This document shows, piece after piece, positions 51,022-58,724 of a stretch of 64,000 nt of DNA; position 1 is the first letter of the stretch; every line of letters begins with the position of its first letter. This stretch comes from Pseudomonas fluorescens. GTDB taxonomy: Bacteria; Pseudomonadota; Gammaproteobacteria; Pseudomonadales; Pseudomonadaceae. The stretch spans positions 302,342 through 366,341 of the forward strand of contig NZ_MRST01000026.1 in NCBI RefSeq assembly GCF_001902145.1, in the 5' to 3' direction. Made by a program: the position numbers and the translations under genes. The notes beneath the pieces are model-generated. The model was not told the DNA's origin and did not search any database. It saw only the letters and a program-made list of their open reading frames with translations.

Positions 51022-51335
51022 GTTCAAGCAATAGCGTTACCGTGCAGATCCTCGACAAAGAATATTCGATCATCTGCCCCCAGGAAGAACGCAGCAACCT
51101 GGTGAGCGCTGCCCGCTACCTGGACGGCAAGATGCGCGAAATCCGCAGCAGCGGCAAAGTGATCGGCGCCGACCGCATCGCGGTGATGGCCGCGCTGAAT
51201 ATCACCCACGACCTGCTGCATAAGCAGGAGCGCCCTGACGTACAGGCCAGTGGCTCGACGCGCGATCAGGTGCGTGACCTGCTGGATCGCGTGGACTCGG
51301 TGCTTTCCACCGATTCAGACACACCCAAGGGCTGA
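51018..51335 (+). CDS. zapA: Cell division protein ZapA
   Basis: The 105-residue protein has the ZapA globular head (VTVQILDKEYSIICPQEERS, LVSAARYLDGKMREIRS) followed by a coiled-coil tail (about 60-95). It crosslinks FtsZ filaments. It is coupled to the zapB-like gene and stands just before the 6S RNA gene, a widely conserved order. Confidence 0.95.
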   Translation: MSSSNSVTVQILDKEYSIICPQEERSNLVSAARYLDGKMREIRSSGKVIGADRIAVMAALNITHDLLHKQERPDVQASGSTRDQVRDLLDRVDSVLSTDSDTPKG

Positions 51336-51360
51336 TTGCCGAGCGGGTTTAAGGTATACT
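51332..51360 (+). promoter_or_regulatory. Likely 6S RNA promoter
   Basis: TATACT at 51355-51360 is a good -10 box. A weak -35 (CTGATT at 51332-51337) lies 17 nt upstream. Transcription would start near 51367. Confidence 0.6.
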
Positions 51361-51365
51361 CGCCC

Positions 51366-51545
51366 CACTCCCTGGCGTGTTTGCCAGTCGGCGATGTCCC
51401 TGAGCCGATTCGCACTACCCTGGAAGTTGCACGTTGGGCTGGTGTGCATGTCCGCTAGACGGAAAGCCTTAAAGCCTACTGCTTCTTCCACCTTGAACTT
51501 TCGGGTTCAAGGGCTAAGTCGACAGCGGCTCTGTCGGGGAGCCTG
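51366..51545 (+). ncRNA. ssrS: 6S RNA
   Basis: The region between zapA and fthC carries 6S RNA in gammaproteobacteria. The two ends can pair (ctccctggcg near the start, cggggagcc near the end), and the central region is an imperfect long hairpin with an open bubble that mimics a promoter. The length of about 180 nt fits Pseudomonas 6S RNA. It binds the sigma-70 holoenzyme. The ends are estimated to within about 5 nt. Confidence 0.88.
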
Positions 51546-51558
51546 AATTCCCAAACTC

Positions 51559-51586
51559 AATGCCAGTCCCCGGACTGGCATTGTTT
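51559..51586 (+). terminator. Hairpin terminator after 6S RNA
   Basis: The stem aatgccagtcc / ggactggcatt is followed by gtttta. It stands just before fthC and could attenuate read-through. Confidence 0.75.
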
Positions 51587-51601
51587 TATGAGCCGAAAAT
51601 C

Positions 51602-52231
51602 ATGACCGAACCTGCGCCGTTATCTCGTCCGCAACTTCGACGCATGTTGCGCAAGTCCCGCCGCGCCCTCACGCCAAGCGAGCAGCGCCAGGCCGCTCAG
51701 GGTCTGTACCGACAACTGGCACAGCACCCGCTGTTTCGCCGGGCCAAACATATCTCTTTATATCTGCCCACGGACGGTGAAATCGATCCGCGCCTGCTGC
51801 TGCGTGCGGCCCAGCGTCGCGGCAAGGCCACTTACCTGCCGGTGCTCAGCGCCTGGCCGCGCACCAAGATGGTGTTTCAGCGCGTACGCCCTGGGGATAA
51901 GTTGCTGCCCAACCGCTTTCGTATCCTTGAACCACGGGTCAATGCCCATCGTCAGCGCCAGGTCTGGGCGCTGGACCTGGTGTTGTTGCCGCTGGTGGGG
52001 TTCGACGATGTAGGTGGGCGCCTGGGCATGGGCGGCGGGTTCTATGATCGCAGCCTGGCCTATCTTGCCCGCCGCCAGAGCTGGCGCAAGCCAACGCTGC
52101 TGGGGCTGGCCCATGAATGCCAGAAAGTCGAACGCCTGGCGCAAGCAAGCTGGGATGTGCCGTTGGCCGGGACGGTGACCGATAAGCAGTGGTATGTCGC
52201 AGAAACGCCGCTAGAAACAGCGGCGCCTTAG
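51602..52231 (+). CDS. 5-formyltetrahydrofolate cyclo-ligase
   Basis: The 209-residue ATP-dependent enzyme converts 5-formyl-THF to 5,10-methenyl-THF. Motifs are LRRMLRKSRRAL at the N-terminus, ISLYLPTDGEIDPRLLL, and LGMGGGFYDRSLAYL with LLGLAHECQKVE. It is the usual gene after 6S RNA (fthC/ygfA). ATG at 51602. Confidence 0.94.
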   Translation: MTEPAPLSRPQLRRMLRKSRRALTPSEQRQAAQGLYRQLAQHPLFRRAKHISLYLPTDGEIDPRLLLRAAQRRGKATYLPVLSAWPRTKMVFQRVRPGDKLLPNRFRILEPRVNAHRQRQVWALDLVLLPLVGFDDVGGRLGMGGGFYDRSLAYLARRQSWRKPTLLGLAHECQKVERLAQASWDVPLAGTVTDKQWYVAETPLETAAP

Positions 52232-52243
52232 TGGGTGCTTGAG

Positions 52244-52393
52244 TTAACGCTTGAACGGTTGTAGCTGCTGCTGAGCCAGTTCAACGGGAGCCTCGGTCTT
52301 GTTCGACCACAGGCTCTGGGCGTAACCGGTGGTCACGACGCCCAGACCAAACAAAATAACCAAAATCCATAGTAAATCCGGCTTACGTTGCAT
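52244..52393 (-). CDS. Small single-pass membrane protein
   Basis: The 49-residue product MQRKPDLLWILVILFGLGVV... has one hydrophobic helix (about residues 8-24) and a short polar tail. An AAGGGGGG ribosome site lies 5-6 nt before the ATG. A similar small protein is, as I recall, conserved after fthC in pseudomonads. Function unknown. Confidence 0.72.
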   Translation of the reverse strand: MQRKPDLLWILVILFGLGVVTTGYAQSLWSNKTEAPVELAQQQLQPFKR

Positions 52394-52588
52394 CGATTGC
52401 CCCCCTTTCAGGCACCTCGTACACGATGACAACAACGTTCCAAAGTAGTCCGTTGCAGCTGCGTCAAGCTTAAAAGCGCGCATTCTGCGGTAACGTGAAC
52501 CAACACGCAAACCTTGACGTCAACCGACTGTCGGTTTGTCATGCAATTGCCCGACAACTTGCCCAACGCCTTTTTCAGGAGCCCAACA

Positions 52589-53038
52589 ATGGCCTACTGG
52601 CTGATGAAATCCGAGCCCGACGAACTCTCCATCAACAGCCTGGAAAAGCTCGGCGAAGCGCGCTGGGACGGGGTGCGCAACTATCAGGCGCGCAACTTTC
52701 TGCGTGCCATGGCGGTGGGCGATGAATTTTTCTTCTACCACTCCAGTTGCCCGGAGCCCGGTATTGCCGGTATCGGCAAAATCATCCAGGCCGCTTATCC
52801 GGACCCCACCGCGCTGGAGCCAGAAAGCCACTATTTCGACGCCAAGGCCACCCCGGACAAAAACCCGTGGAGCGCGATCGATGTCGCCCATGTGCAAACC
52901 TTCCCCAAGGTGCTGGGCCTGGGCTATCTAAAGCAGCAAACTGCGCTCACCGAAATGCCGCTGGTGCAAAAGGGCAGCCGGCTTTCGGTCATGGCGGTCA
53001 CACCGGAGCAGTGGGCAGCGGTCCTTCAGTTGCTTTAA
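52589..53038 (+). CDS. EVE-domain protein
   Basis: The 149-residue protein is a single EVE (PUA-like) domain: AYWLMKSEPDELSINSLEKL, WDGVRNYQARNFLRAM, GDEFFFYHSSCPEPGIAGIG and YFDAKATPDKNPW. EVE domains read modified bases in DNA or RNA, but this stand-alone housekeeping form has no known target. ATG at 52589 follows AGGAG. Confidence 0.93.
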   Translation: MAYWLMKSEPDELSINSLEKLGEARWDGVRNYQARNFLRAMAVGDEFFFYHSSCPEPGIAGIGKIIQAAYPDPTALEPESHYFDAKATPDKNPWSAIDVAHVQTFPKVLGLGYLKQQTALTEMPLVQKGSRLSVMAVTPEQWAAVLQLL

Positions 53039-53053
53039 TTGACACTGGCTTTT

Positions 53054-53150
53054 GTAAGAGCGAGCTTGCTCGCGAAAACTCACAGGCACCGCGTGTATTC
53101 AGGAAGCACGCGTTATCGTTGACGTTTTTCGCGAGCAAGCTCGCTCCTAC
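53054..53150. repeat. REP pair (gcgagcttgctcgcga type)
   Basis: Inverted arms; the last arm (gagcaagctcgctcctac) contains the stop codon of the FliL-like gene. The spacer matches the elements at 27506 and 44955. Confidence 0.9.
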
Positions 53151-53554
53151 TGGATGATCAGGTTGTTGAACAGCAGGTCTTCCACCACCGGTTTGCCGGT
53201 TTCATCGTTCATCACTTGCTGCGTTTGCTTCAACGCCTCTTGGCGCAGCTTTTCCTTGCCTTCCACACTGCTCATGGTCTCGTTGGTCTGCTGGGTAAAC
53301 AGCGCCACCAGTTGGTTGCGAATCAACGGATCGTTGGCCTTGACCAACTTCGCCGCCTCATCACCGGTCACGCGCAGGGCAATGTCGGCCTTGTAGACCT
53401 TGAGCTTGGCGGTGCCATCCAGACCGTAATTGCCCACGAACGGCGGGCTCAGGCTGATATAGCTGACCTTCGGCGCCTCGCCCTCTTTGGCCTCTTCGGC
53501 CTGGGCTGCCATCGGCAAGGTCAGGGCCAGCATCAACAAGATCCACGCTTTCAC
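53147..53554 (-). CDS. FliL-like basal-body-associated protein
   Basis: The 135-residue product has an N-terminal signal or anchor (MKAWILLMLALTLPMAAQA) and a FliL-type domain (YISLSPPFVGNYGLDGTAKL, VYKADIALRVTG, RNQLVALFTQQTNETM, VEDLLFNNLIIQ). FliL stabilises stators at the flagellar basal body, but this copy is not in a flagellar operon, so the role is uncertain. Its TAG stop lies within a REP arm. Confidence 0.85.
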   Translation of the reverse strand: MKAWILLMLALTLPMAAQAEEAKEGEAPKVSYISLSPPFVGNYGLDGTAKLKVYKADIALRVTGDEAAKLVKANDPLIRNQLVALFTQQTNETMSSVEGKEKLRQEALKQTQQVMNDETGKPVVEDLLFNNLIIQ

Positions 53555-53704
53555 AGTTCATTCCTCGAATTCGGTTGCCGGGTAGCATAACGCTAGCAAG
53601 GCTGAGCACAAGCTTATGGGGGCTTATCAGGCGTGGGCATGCTCGTTGACCCACGGGCGTACCCTCCTACACTTATCGGCCACGACGCCAAAAGGAATAG
53701 TCCG

Positions 53705-54682
53705 ATGAAAGCTGTGCTGTGCAAAGCCTTCGGCCCCGCCGAAACCCTGGTGCTGGAAGAGATCGCCAGCCCGGCGATCAAGAAGAATGAAGTCCTGTTG
53801 GACGTGCATGCGGCCGGGGTGAATTTCCCGGATACGCTGATCATCGAAGGCAAATACCAGTTCAAGCCGCCCTTTCCGTTCTCACCCGGTGGCGAAGCGG
53901 CAGGCGTGGTCAGCGAGGTGGGTGAGAAAGTCAGCCACCTGAAAGTCGGTGACCGTGTGATGGCGTTGACCGGCTGGGGCAGCTTCGCCGAACAGGTCGC
54001 GGTGCCCGGCTATAACGTGCTGCCGATCCCGCCGAGCATGGACTTCAACACCGCCGCCGCCTTCAGCATGACCTACGGCACCTCCATGCACGCGCTGAAA
54101 CAACGCGCCAACCTGCAACCCGGCGAGACCTTGCTGGTGCTTGGTGCGTCCGGCGGCGTGGGCCTGGCCGCCGTGGAGATCGGCAAGGCCATGGGCGCCC
54201 GGGTGATTGCCGCCGCCAGCAGCGCCGACAAGCTCGCAGTGGCCAAGGCGGCCGGCGCCAATGAGTTGATCAACTACAGCGAAGCCAGCCTCAAGGATGA
54301 GGTCAAGCGCCTGACCGATGGCAATGGCGCCGATGTTATCTACGACCCGGTGGGTGGCGACCTGTTTGACCAGGCCATTCGTTCGATCGCCTGGAATGGT
54401 CGGCTGCTGGTGGTGGGGTTCGCCAGCGGGCGTATTCCTGAACTGCCGGTAAACCTGGCATTACTCAAGGGCGCGGCGGTGGTCGGGGTGTTCTGGGGCT
54501 CGTTTGCCCAGCGTCAGCCACAGGACAATGCAGCGAATTTCCAGCAATTGTTCACCTGGTATGGCGAGGGCAAGCTCAAGCCACTGGTGTCGCAAGTGTA
54601 TCCGCTGGAACAGGCAGCACAGGCGATCAATGATCTGGGGCAGCGCAAGGCGGTCGGCAAGGTCGTCGTCCAAACGCGCTGA
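53705..54682 (+). CDS. NADPH:quinone oxidoreductase family protein
   Basis: The 325-residue zinc-free medium-chain dehydrogenase shows VHAAGVNFPDTLIIEGKYQ, FSPGGEAAGVV, the Rossmann motif LVLGASGGVGLAAVEIGKAMG and NELINYSEASLKDEV. Such enzymes reduce quinones or enoyl-type compounds with NADPH. No zinc-ligand cysteines are seen. ATG at 53705. Confidence 0.92.
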   Translation: MKAVLCKAFGPAETLVLEEIASPAIKKNEVLLDVHAAGVNFPDTLIIEGKYQFKPPFPFSPGGEAAGVVSEVGEKVSHLKVGDRVMALTGWGSFAEQVAVPGYNVLPIPPSMDFNTAAAFSMTYGTSMHALKQRANLQPGETLLVLGASGGVGLAAVEIGKAMGARVIAAASSADKLAVAKAAGANELINYSEASLKDEVKRLTDGNGADVIYDPVGGDLFDQAIRSIAWNGRLLVVGFASGRIPELPVNLALLKGAAVVGVFWGSFAQRQPQDNAANFQQLFTWYGEGKLKPLVSQVYPLEQAAQAINDLGQRKAVGKVVVQTR

Positions 54683-54702
54683 CAGATTTGAAATGCGCTC
54701 AG

Positions 54703-54791
54703 TGTGGGAGCTGGCTTGCCTGCGATAGCGGTCTGACAGGTGCAGATGTGGTGTCTGACCTACCGCCATCGCAGGCAAGCCAGCTCCCACA
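54703..54791. repeat. REP pair (ctggcttgcctgcga type)
   Basis: Inverted arms tgtgggagctggcttgcctg and complement lie between the quinone reductase gene and the glpT control region. Confidence 0.9.
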
Positions 54792-54847
54792 GTTGATCTG
54801 TGTTGGCTCTGAAAAATTCGTTACGACCACAACTTATCTATTAGCGA

Positions 54848-54867
54848 CATGTTCGTAAAAGAACATG
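54848..54867. promoter_or_regulatory. GlpR-type operator 1
   Basis: CATGTTCGTAAAAGAACATG has 7-bp perfect arms and closely matches the E. coli glp operator consensus WATGTTCGWTAWCGAACATW. It is about 108 nt before glpT. Confidence 0.7.
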
Positions 54868-54909
54868 CAATTGCTCGCGTTTCCTGTGTTTGCGGATAAG
54901 AGGCGATGC

Positions 54910-54929
54910 TATTTTCGGTAACGAAACTG
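54910..54929. promoter_or_regulatory. GlpR-type operator 2 (degenerate)
   Basis: TATTTTCGGTAACGAAACTG matches the same consensus at about 15 of 20 positions and is closer to glpT. Confidence 0.5.
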
Positions 54930-54951
54930 TAACATTCGCATCCGCAGTCAA

Positions 54952-54959
54952 AACAAGAA
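54952..54959 (+). promoter_or_regulatory. Crc/Hfq CA motif at glpT
   Basis: AACAAGAA fits AAnAAnAA exactly and lies 5 nt before the TTGGAG ribosome site. Confidence 0.5.
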
Positions 54960-54974
54960 ATTTGGAGCTCTTGA

Positions 54975-56312
54975 ATGTTTGCTTTCTTTCGTCCTGCCGC
55001 ACACCAGGCGCCCCTGCCTGAAGAAAAAATAGACAGTACCTACCGACGGCTGCGCTGGCAGATCTTCGCGGGTATTTTCTTTGGTTACGCCGGTTACTAC
55101 CTGCTGCGTAAAAACTTCTCCCTGGCCATGCCCTACCTGATCGACGAGGGTTACACCCGCGGTGAGCTGGGCCTGGCGATGTCGGCGATCGCGATTGCCT
55201 ACGGCTTGTCCAAATTCCTGATGGGCCTGGTGTCCGACCGCTCCAACCCACGCTACTTCCTGCCCTTCGGCTTGCTGGTTTCGGCGGGGGTGATGTTCAT
55301 TTTCGGTTTCGCACCTTGGGCAACGTCCAGCGTGACCATGATGTTCATTTTGCTGTTCATCAACGGCTGGGCCCAGGGCATGGGTTGGCCGCCAAGTGGG
55401 CGGACCATGGTGCACTGGTGGTCGCAGAAAGAACGCGGCGGCGTGGTGTCCGTGTGGAACGTGGCGCATAACGTCGGCGGTGGCTTGATCGGCCCGCTGT
55501 TCCTGCTGGGCATGGCGTGGTTCAACGACTGGCATGCGGCGTTCTATGTGCCGGCCACCGTGGCCCTGGCGGTGGCGGCGTTTGCCTTCATCACCATGCG
55601 CGACACCCCGCAATCGGTGGGCCTGCCGCCTATCGAGCAGTACAAGAACGATTACCCGGAAGGCTACGATGCCAGCCACGAAGACGAGTTCAGCGCCAAG
55701 GAAATCTTCGTCAAGTACGTGCTGCGCAACAAAATGCTCTGGTACATCGCCTTCGCCAACGTGTTTGTCTATCTGCTGCGCTACGGCGTACTGGACTGGG
55801 CACCGACCTATTTGAAAGAAGCCAAGCACTTCACGGTCGATAAGTCGTCCTGGGCGTATTTCTTCTACGAGTGGGCAGGTATCCCCGGCACGCTGCTGTG
55901 CGGCTGGATGTCGGACAAGATCTTCCGTGGCAACCGCGGCCTGACCGGTATCGTGTTCATGGCCCTGGTGACAGTGGCAACCCTGGTTTACTGGCTCAAC
56001 CCGCCGGGCAACCCGATGATCGACATGATTGCGCTGTTCTCCATCGGCTTCCTGATCTACGGCCCGGTGATGCTGATCGGCCTGCAGGCACTGGAACTGG
56101 CTCCGAAGAAGGCCGCCGGCACCGCAGCGGGCTTCACCGGTTTGTTCGGTTACCTGGGCGGTTCGGTAGCGGCAAGTGCGGCCATGGGCTACACGGTCGA
56201 CCATTTCGGCTGGGACGGTGGGTTCGTACTGCTGATCAGCGCCTGTGTGCTGGCGATCGCGTTCCTCATCCCTACGCTGTGGCACACCAACAGTGTCAGC
56301 TCGGCGCGTTAA
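54975..56312 (+). CDS. glpT: Glycerol-3-phosphate transporter (OPA family)
   Basis: The 445-residue MFS transporter has about twelve membrane helices. GlpT/UhpT-family motifs include GYAGYYLLRKNFSLAMPYL, GLVSDRSNPRYFLPFG, NGWAQGMGWPPSGRTMVHWW and NVAHNVGGGLIGPL. It exchanges glycerol-3-phosphate for phosphate at the inner membrane and is the usual entry route for fosfomycin. The upstream GlpR-like sites support the glycerol-3-phosphate assignment. Its end overlaps the convergent ChaC-like gene by 4 nt. Confidence 0.95.
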   Translation: MFAFFRPAAHQAPLPEEKIDSTYRRLRWQIFAGIFFGYAGYYLLRKNFSLAMPYLIDEGYTRGELGLAMSAIAIAYGLSKFLMGLVSDRSNPRYFLPFGLLVSAGVMFIFGFAPWATSSVTMMFILLFINGWAQGMGWPPSGRTMVHWWSQKERGGVVSVWNVAHNVGGGLIGPLFLLGMAWFNDWHAAFYVPATVALAVAAFAFITMRDTPQSVGLPPIEQYKNDYPEGYDASHEDEFSAKEIFVKYVLRNKMLWYIAFANVFVYLLRYGVLDWAPTYLKEAKHFTVDKSSWAYFFYEWAGIPGTLLCGWMSDKIFRGNRGLTGIVFMALVTVATLVYWLNPPGNPMIDMIALFSIGFLIYGPVMLIGLQALELAPKKAAGTAAGFTGLFGYLGGSVAASAAMGYTVDHFGWDGGFVLLISACVLAIAFLIPTLWHTNSVSSAR

Positions 56313-56962
56313 TCGCCCGGGCGGCCCTTGGCACAACGCTTGAGCCGCGCCTCCAGGTTTTTATCTGGCATGGCGTGGCTACGCAGGGCGTTCACGGTCT
56401 GCTCGACATAATCGCGAGTGGTACCGTAACGCCCGCAAGCGCTTTGCAGTACATGATTAAGCACGATATCGGGCAAGTTGCCAGCATAGCTGGGCAAATG
56501 CCGTTCCAACACAAACCCCAACGCCTGCACGGTGCTGCCATCTTCCAATCGGCAGCTGAGCCAGTGCGGCCGGTAAGAGGGGTAAGGCATTTCGCGCTGC
56601 CACAGGGCGTAAAGCGAAGCCTCCAGCTGATCTTCCGGCAAACGGTAGGCGAATCCGCTGCAGGAACCACCACGATCCAGCCCGAACACCAACCCAGGCA
56701 ACTCCGGCGTACCCCGATGCTCATGGGACCACAGGTACAAGCCCCGGTGATAACCGTGGACCCGCGCCCGTACGCGCTCGGTGGATGAACATTCAGGACG
56801 CCAGATCAGCGAACCATAAGCAAATAGCCACACCGGCCCGCCCTTATGCCGCGCCATGGTGGCTTGCATCGAGCTCATTAACTGTTCGTGTGTGAGTTGC
56901 GGCCCAAGATCGAGGCGCGGAGGGTAAGCCAATTGCAGAAGATCGGTTTCAATGGCGGTCAT
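56309..56962 (-). CDS. ChaC-type gamma-glutamylcyclotransferase
   Basis: The 217-residue protein has the GGCT signature WLFAYGSLIWRPE near residues 43-55, then RVHGYHRGLYLWSHEHRGTPELPGLVFGLDRGGSC and FAYRLPED. ChaC enzymes cleave glutathione to 5-oxoproline and Cys-Gly. The catalytic glutamate expected in the middle of the chain could not be placed with certainty. It overlaps the end of glpT tail to tail. Confidence 0.88.
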   Translation of the reverse strand: MTAIETDLLQLAYPPRLDLGPQLTHEQLMSSMQATMARHKGGPVWLFAYGSLIWRPECSSTERVRARVHGYHRGLYLWSHEHRGTPELPGLVFGLDRGGSCSGFAYRLPEDQLEASLYALWQREMPYPSYRPHWLSCRLEDGSTVQALGFVLERHLPSYAGNLPDIVLNHVLQSACGRYGTTRDYVEQTVNALRSHAMPDKNLEARLKRCAKGRPGD

Positions 56963-57111
56963 GGCGAAATGCGGTGCGCCTCCTGAGTGTTACCAGTTGT
57001 GAGCGACTTTACCGTAATAAAACGCAGCGCTGTAACCGTACGGCGAAAAAGTACCACTGGGCATTAATCAATGCCGCCACTCGTCAGGATCTGGACGGTT
57101 AATCCAATTAC

Positions 57112-57128
57112 TGTCAGCCCCGGTTCAG
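57112..57128 (+). promoter_or_regulatory. PhoP-box-like direct repeat
   Basis: tgtcag-N5-gttcag matches the GTTCAG-N5-GTTCAG pattern I recall for PhoP in P. aeruginosa at 10 of 12 positions. It lies about 85 nt before the PagP-like gene. Confidence 0.45.
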
Positions 57129-57212
57129 CCTGGGCGGGCGCCATGCCGTCAAACTAGCGCGCACATAACGACCCACTTAGCCGTTCATCACATCGACTAT
57201 CGAGGTCGCCCC

Positions 57213-57695
57213 ATGAAAAAATTTCGATTGCCTGGGCTGTTGTTCCTGGCCCAAGCCACCACCGCGCTGGCGAGCGAAACCCCACCCGCCAACGACGACA
57301 AAGGCTTCTGGTACGCCCAGACCAGCGTCTACACCCGGCACTTCGCACCCGACCCTGAGCACAACAACAAGCAGGACTTGATCGGCCTGGAACGCAACGA
57401 GGCGTCGGGCCTGTTGTATGGCGGGGTGACTTTTCGCAACTCGTTTCGCCAGCGCTCGTACTACGCCTATGCGGGCAAGCGCTATGACATGGCCGACTAT
57501 CCGGTGTATGCAAAATTGACCGGCGGGCTGCTCCAGGGTTATCGCGGCGATTACCGCGACAAGATTCCGTTGAACCGATTCGGCGTGGCGCCGGTGATCA
57601 TTCCGTCGGTGGGCGCTCATTACGGGCCAGTGGCGGCGGAGTTGGTGCTGCTGGGGTTCAACGCGGCGATGGTGACGACTGGCTTACGCTTCTGA
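57213..57695 (+). CDS. PagP-like outer-membrane beta-barrel protein
   Basis: The 160-residue product has a signal peptide (about 1-20) and an eight-strand barrel pattern ending in an aromatic residue (TTGLRF). Similarity to PagP, the lipid A palmitoyltransferase, is seen in TSVYTRHF (His43), VTFRNSF (Asn76-Ser77), YPVYAKLTGGLLQGYRGDYRDKIP and PVIIPSVGAHYGPVAAELV. E. coli PagP uses His, Asp and Ser in matching motifs; here Asn stands for the Asp. It may be a divergent acyltransferase or a non-enzymatic relative. Confidence 0.6.
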   Translation: MKKFRLPGLLFLAQATTALASETPPANDDKGFWYAQTSVYTRHFAPDPEHNNKQDLIGLERNEASGLLYGGVTFRNSFRQRSYYAYAGKRYDMADYPVYAKLTGGLLQGYRGDYRDKIPLNRFGVAPVIIPSVGAHYGPVAAELVLLGFNAAMVTTGLRF

Positions 57696-57710
57696 CACGA
57701 CACCGTCCCC

Positions 57711-57738
57711 TGTGGGAGCTGGCTTGCCTGCTCCCACA
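57711..57738. repeat. Compact single REP hairpin
   Basis: tgtgggagc and gctcccaca are joined by ctggcttgcct-type loop bases. It looks like a pair with the spacer and inner arms deleted. It can fold as a 9-bp stem. Confidence 0.8.
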
Positions 57739-57755
57739 TTATTCAGCGTAAGGTT

Positions 57756-58724
57756 TCAGGGTCTTGGGGCATAGGCGAAGACGTCGGCGCGCATCCGGTG
57801 CGCATCCATGCCGGCGTTGACCAGTGCGTCCAGGGTGCCGTAGATCATCGCCGGCGAACCGCTGGCGTAGACGTGCACGCTATTGAGGTCGGCAATGTCT
57901 TCGCACACCACCTCATGCAGCAAACCGCAGCGCCCTTCCCAACCACACAGGTCGCTGACCACTTTGTGCAGGAACAGATTGGGCAGTTGCTGCCACTGAT
58001 CCCAGTGCTCGATCTGGTAGAAATCTTCCGGGCGCCGTACGCCCCAGTACAGGTGCACGGGGTGCTTGAAGCCCGAAGCCCGGCAGTGCTCGATCAGACT
58101 GTGCATCTGCGCCATACCAGTACCGGCGGCCATCAATACCAGCGGCCCGTCCGGCAACTCGGCCAGATGGGTGTCACCGAACGGCAGTTCCACCCGGGCC
58201 ATCTGGTTGCGCTGCAATTGTTCGATAAGGTTGCGTGCACTGTCCTCGCGGACCAGCACGTGCAGCTCCAGCTCACGCCCGGCATGGGGTGCAGAGGCCA
58301 GGGAAAACGCTGATTTCTCGCCGTTCTCCCGCTCGAGCATCAAGTATTGCCCGGCGTGGTAGCGCACCGCCTTGCCAGCCGGGGCGCGCAGGCGCACACG
58401 CCACACATCGCCACCCACTTCCAGACACTCGATCAATTGGCACGACAATTTGCGCAACGGCAGCTCTCCCGGCGCCAGAACGCCATCCCACAACACCACA
58501 CAGTCCTCCAGTGGCTCGGCGATACAGGTGTAGAACTCACCATGATCGCGCACCTCCCCGGCTTGCTGTACGCGGCCCTCCACCAGCAACGCCGCACAGA
58601 CATGGCACACACCATTGCGACAGGCTTGGGGGCACTCATAGCCCAGGCGGCGTGCGCCTTCGAGGATTCGCTCGCCAGGAGCCAGCTCCAGCACAGCACC
58701 GGAAGGTTGCAGGGTTACACGCAT
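57756..58724 (-). CDS. Ferredoxin-flavin reductase (2Fe-2S plus Fre-like)
   Basis: The 322-residue protein has an N-terminal plant-type 2Fe-2S domain (CPQACRNGVCHVCAALLVEG, then YTCIAEP supplying the fourth cysteine), an FAD-binding barrel (YHAGQYLMLERENG, SAFSLASAPH) and a C-terminal NAD domain (LVLMAAGTGMAQMHSLIEH, YWGVRRPEDFYQ). It resembles CDP-6-deoxy-hexulose reductase/phenol hydroxylase reductases. Its ATG shares one base with the ubiD stop, so it is co-expressed with UbiD. Confidence 0.9.
   Translation of the reverse strand: MRVTLQPSGAVLELAPGERILEGARRLGYECPQACRNGVCHVCAALLVEGRVQQAGEVRDHGEFYTCIAEPLEDCVVLWDGVLAPGELPLRKLSCQLIECLEVGGDVWRVRLRAPAGKAVRYHAGQYLMLERENGEKSAFSLASAPHAGRELELHVLVREDSARNLIEQLQRNQMARVELPFGDTHLAELPDGPLVLMAAGTGMAQMHSLIEHCRASGFKHPVHLYWGVRRPEDFYQIEHWDQWQQLPNLFLHKVVSDLCGWEGRCGLLHEVVCEDIADLNSVHVYASGSPAMIYGTLDALVNAGMDAHRMRADVFAYAPRP

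Noticed and set aside
54809..54830. Third GlpR-like site (attcgttacga)
   Set aside because: The half-sites are out of register by one base and the second half does not match.
54948..56336. A 462-codon open frame antisense to glpT
   Set aside because: It is a complement of the transporter gene and has no recognisable motif or ribosome site.
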